Under the pieces are notes generated by a model. The model did no database searches. It was not told where the DNA came from and saw only the letters and a program-made list of their open reading frames with translations. Made by a program: the position numbers and the translations under genes. 30,549 nucleotides of DNA from a virus, in the IMG/VR virus record IMGVR_UViG_3300021425_000117, positions 1 to 30,549 of that record; one strand, given 5' to 3'. Positions 29,453-30,549 of this stretch are shown here, in pieces. The first letter of the stretch is position 1. Each line of letters starts with the position of its first letter.

Positions 29453-29478
29453 ATGCGACAAATCGTCGCAGGTTGCTT
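29453..29478. repeat. 17-base repeat with TTGCTT, copy 2 (over the terminase promoter)
   Basis: The same 17 bases as at 28154-28170, followed by AGG and TTGCTT. Here TTGCTT is the -35 box of the promoter at 29473-29501. The outer bases also pair as AACCTG/CAGGTT. A protein binding this dyad would sit at the -35 region. Confidence 0.6.
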
Positions 29479-29501
29479 AATGCTAATAAGTGTGGTATAC
29501 T
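29473..29501 (+). promoter_or_regulatory. Sigma70-type promoter of the terminase gene
   Basis: TTGCTT (29473-29478), a 17-base spacer, then TATACT (29496-29501) preceded by TGG as an extended -10. Start expected near 29508; ATG at 29595, with GGAG-containing ribosome site just before it. Best promoter in the window. Confidence 0.75.
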
Positions 29502-29594
29502 ATAGAGATTAGCTAGGGATAGCCCCTAAAAACCCCGCAAGAGGCTGGACGATAGGACAGCCGAGATACATTGCGCTCATAGGAGATAACACAT
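29502..29594 (+). other. Structured leader of the terminase transcript
   Basis: Within about 90 bases two small stems can form: TAGGG/CCCTA with a 5-base loop and GGCTG/CAGCC with a 10-base loop, followed by AGGAGATAAC before the ATG. No known riboswitch pattern is recognised. The sequence may only be an ordinary stable leader. Confidence 0.35.
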
Positions 29595-30155
29595 ATGGAT
29601 GAAACAAAGAAACCATCCTTCACAGTGATTGAAGGAGGTATATCAATTGATAATAAAAATAACCATATCAGAACAGAAAAAGATCATCCCAACAAGGGTA
29701 ATGCAGGTAAAGGCAAGATCAGGAATGAATATGGATGCACTGAGAAGGAAGAAGCATTTTGTCAGCTATTAGCAGTTGGGGATAAGCCAATGGTGGAATG
29801 CTATAAAGCTGTTTATGATGTTAAAACAACCAATATGAATAGTTTATACAGGATGGCTAACACAGTCTGGAGCAGGGATCATGTAAAATCACGAGTGAAA
29901 GAGCTAAAGGGGGATATAAAGAAGGATGCAAGGCTTGATGCCGTACAAACGATGAACTTTATCATCGACAGACTATGGATAGAAGCTAAGGATTCCGCCA
30001 ATCGCGCTAGTGAACGCCTTAAAGCTATCGAACTACTTGGTAAGCTAGAACATATAGGTGCTTTCCGTGAACGCAGTGAGGTTATTACTAAAGAAGCTAG
30101 TACACCTGATGCTATCAAGGCTCGTATTGAGGAATTGATGCAGAAGGTGAGTTAG
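29595..30155 (+). CDS. Terminase small subunit, 186 aa
   Basis: After a disordered basic start (residues 1-45) comes CTEKEEAFCQLLAVGDKPM, then a CYKAVY helix, SLYRMANTVW and DHVKSRVKELKGD: the arrangement of small terminases, with an N-terminal helix-turn-helix for DNA binding followed by helices for oligomer formation. The C-terminal part (ALDAVQT-like helix, ERLKAIELLGKLEHIGAF, ERSE) matches the family closely. Small terminases form rings that recognise the packaging site and feed DNA to the large subunit. The large subunit should be downstream, but the next 390 bases show no gene. The gene has its own promoter and structured leader. Confidence 0.9.
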   Translation: MDETKKPSFTVIEGGISIDNKNNHIRTEKDHPNKGNAGKGKIRNEYGCTEKEEAFCQLLAVGDKPMVECYKAVYDVKTTNMNSLYRMANTVWSRDHVKSRVKELKGDIKKDARLDAVQTMNFIIDRLWIEAKDSANRASERLKAIELLGKLEHIGAFRERSEVITKEASTPDAIKARIEELMQKVS

Positions 30156-30167
30156 AATACCCCGTAG

Positions 30168-30261
30168 GAGGGCTTAGGAGCGTTATAGAGCGGTTTAATT
30201 GGCAAGAATAGGGAATCATCCATGATCAATGCTAACAGCCCTCTATGGCGCTCTATGGGCT
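30168..30261 (+). terminator. Terminator-like hairpin with competing upstream pairing
   Basis: AGCCC (30237-30241) pairs with GGGCT (30257-30261), followed by TTTA, giving a weak intrinsic terminator for the terminase gene. Upstream segments compete: GAGGGCT (30168-30174) complements AGCCCTC (30237-30243), and GAGCGTTATAGAG (30178-30190) complements CTCTATGGCGCTC (30241-30253) with G-T pairs. CTCTATGG occurs twice in tandem. Alternative RNA folds are therefore possible. Confidence 0.5.
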
Positions 30262-30549
30262 TTTATACATAAACACAACCTATGAGTTGTAATATGCTCG
30301 AAAACACGGGTTTATACAAATGAATTACAACCATAGATATAAATTCAATCACGAATTGTTACAGTCTGTAATATATCGTATATATGTTTCTATATATATG
30401 CACCATTGAAATCATTGAATAATCCGGTTATCAATTCAATTGACACTGCTATATGTGATTCTAGTGTGGTGGTTATGGATGATGGTTAATGGAGCTTCCT
30501 TACGGGTGCGCGAGTATTGACACTGTCTTCTACTATCATAGGTCCGGCT
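30262..30549. other. AT-rich non-coding segment with small dyads after the terminase gene
   Basis: No convincing gene was found. The stretch contains GTTGTAAT with a distant ATTACAAC (arms of 8), ATTGAA repeated in tandem with period 9 near 30404-30420, TTCAAT-type dyads near 30343 and 30430, and AT runs (ATATATCGTATATAT). TTGACACTG occurs at 30440 and 30517. TTGACA at 30440 could be the -35 of a rightward promoter, but its -10 is poor; AGTGTGGT, shared with two other promoters, follows. It is a candidate packaging recognition region, or a second control region. Confidence 0.5.

Noticed and set aside
29381-29480. A minus-strand reading of the terminase promoter region as a decayed gene end (similar codons to the end of the 135-residue gene).
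   Set aside because: Similarity is limited to 17 bases and stops occur at once on both sides. A shared binding site is simpler.
30489-30549. An ATG-started frame open to the right edge (MELPYGCASIDTVFYYHRSG), possibly the next gene.
   Set aside because: Only about 20 codons are visible and the ribosome site is weak. I could not tell it from chance, so it is not listed as a gene.
1-30549. CRISPR arrays, tRNA genes, insertion sequences and integrase or attachment sites.
   Set aside because: I looked for repeat-spacer periodicity, tRNA arms, transposase or integrase motifs and terminal repeats and saw none that held up.

Overview
The window reads as most of a tailed double-stranded DNA phage genome. 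Genes are packed tightly with start/stop overlaps. There is a terminase small subunit, a T7 gp4-like primase-helicase, an ERF/SSB/exonuclease/RusA recombination set and giant virion-ejection-type proteins. No ribosomal genes, tRNA genes, integrase, DNA polymerase, portal, capsid or lysis genes were recognised, so those presumably lie outside the window. The base composition is AT-rich by eye. A gene for a GcrA-family regulator points to an alphaproteobacterial host, because GcrA is essentially confined to that class and its phages. No species can be named.

Layout. (1) 1-11834, rightward: three late genes. A protein cut by the left window edge is followed by a 343-residue protein and a 2403-residue polyvalent protein carrying an HEXXH metallopeptidase-like motif and an LPD38-like C-terminal region; all are likely virion or ejected proteins. 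(2) 19159-11844, leftward: a long nucleic-acid operon. In transcription order it holds a PD-(D/E)XK-like protein, a 53-residue protein, a structured leader, a RecB/Cas4-like nuclease, an ERF annealing protein, an SSB-like protein ending DDDIPF, an HNH-type protein, several small unknowns, a small HTH protein, a GC-richer island gene, a DUF4406 protein, another PD-(D/E)XK nuclease, a dATP/dGTP diphosphohydrolase-like protein and a paralogue of the first PD-(D/E)XK-like protein. (3) 19276-23182, mainly rightward: RusA resolvase, an unknown, a CTTACT repeat array that is a candidate origin or control region, primase-helicase and two unknowns. One small leftward gene sits at 20016-20276. (4) 29380-23220, leftward: an early-type operon. 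Five small genes are followed by a MoxR-like AAA+ ATPase, a partner protein and a VWA/metallopeptidase protein, then an unknown, a 35-codon micro-ORF, GcrA and another unknown. (5) 29595-30549, rightward: terminase small subunit behind a clear promoter, then about 390 bases of structured, AT-rich non-coding DNA.

How it may fit together. The leftward operon from 19159, with RusA and primase-helicase, supplies replication, annealing, end processing and junction resolution. The nucleotide genes probably shape the dNTP pool. The operon from 29380 looks like host take-over: GcrA could redirect host sigma70 RNA polymerase, and the MoxR/VWA set could remodel or cleave a host or phage protein. A 34-bp element with a central 16-bp dyad occurs upstream of one gene in each leftward operon and may coordinate them.

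All functional names rest on motif recognition by eye. No database search was run.
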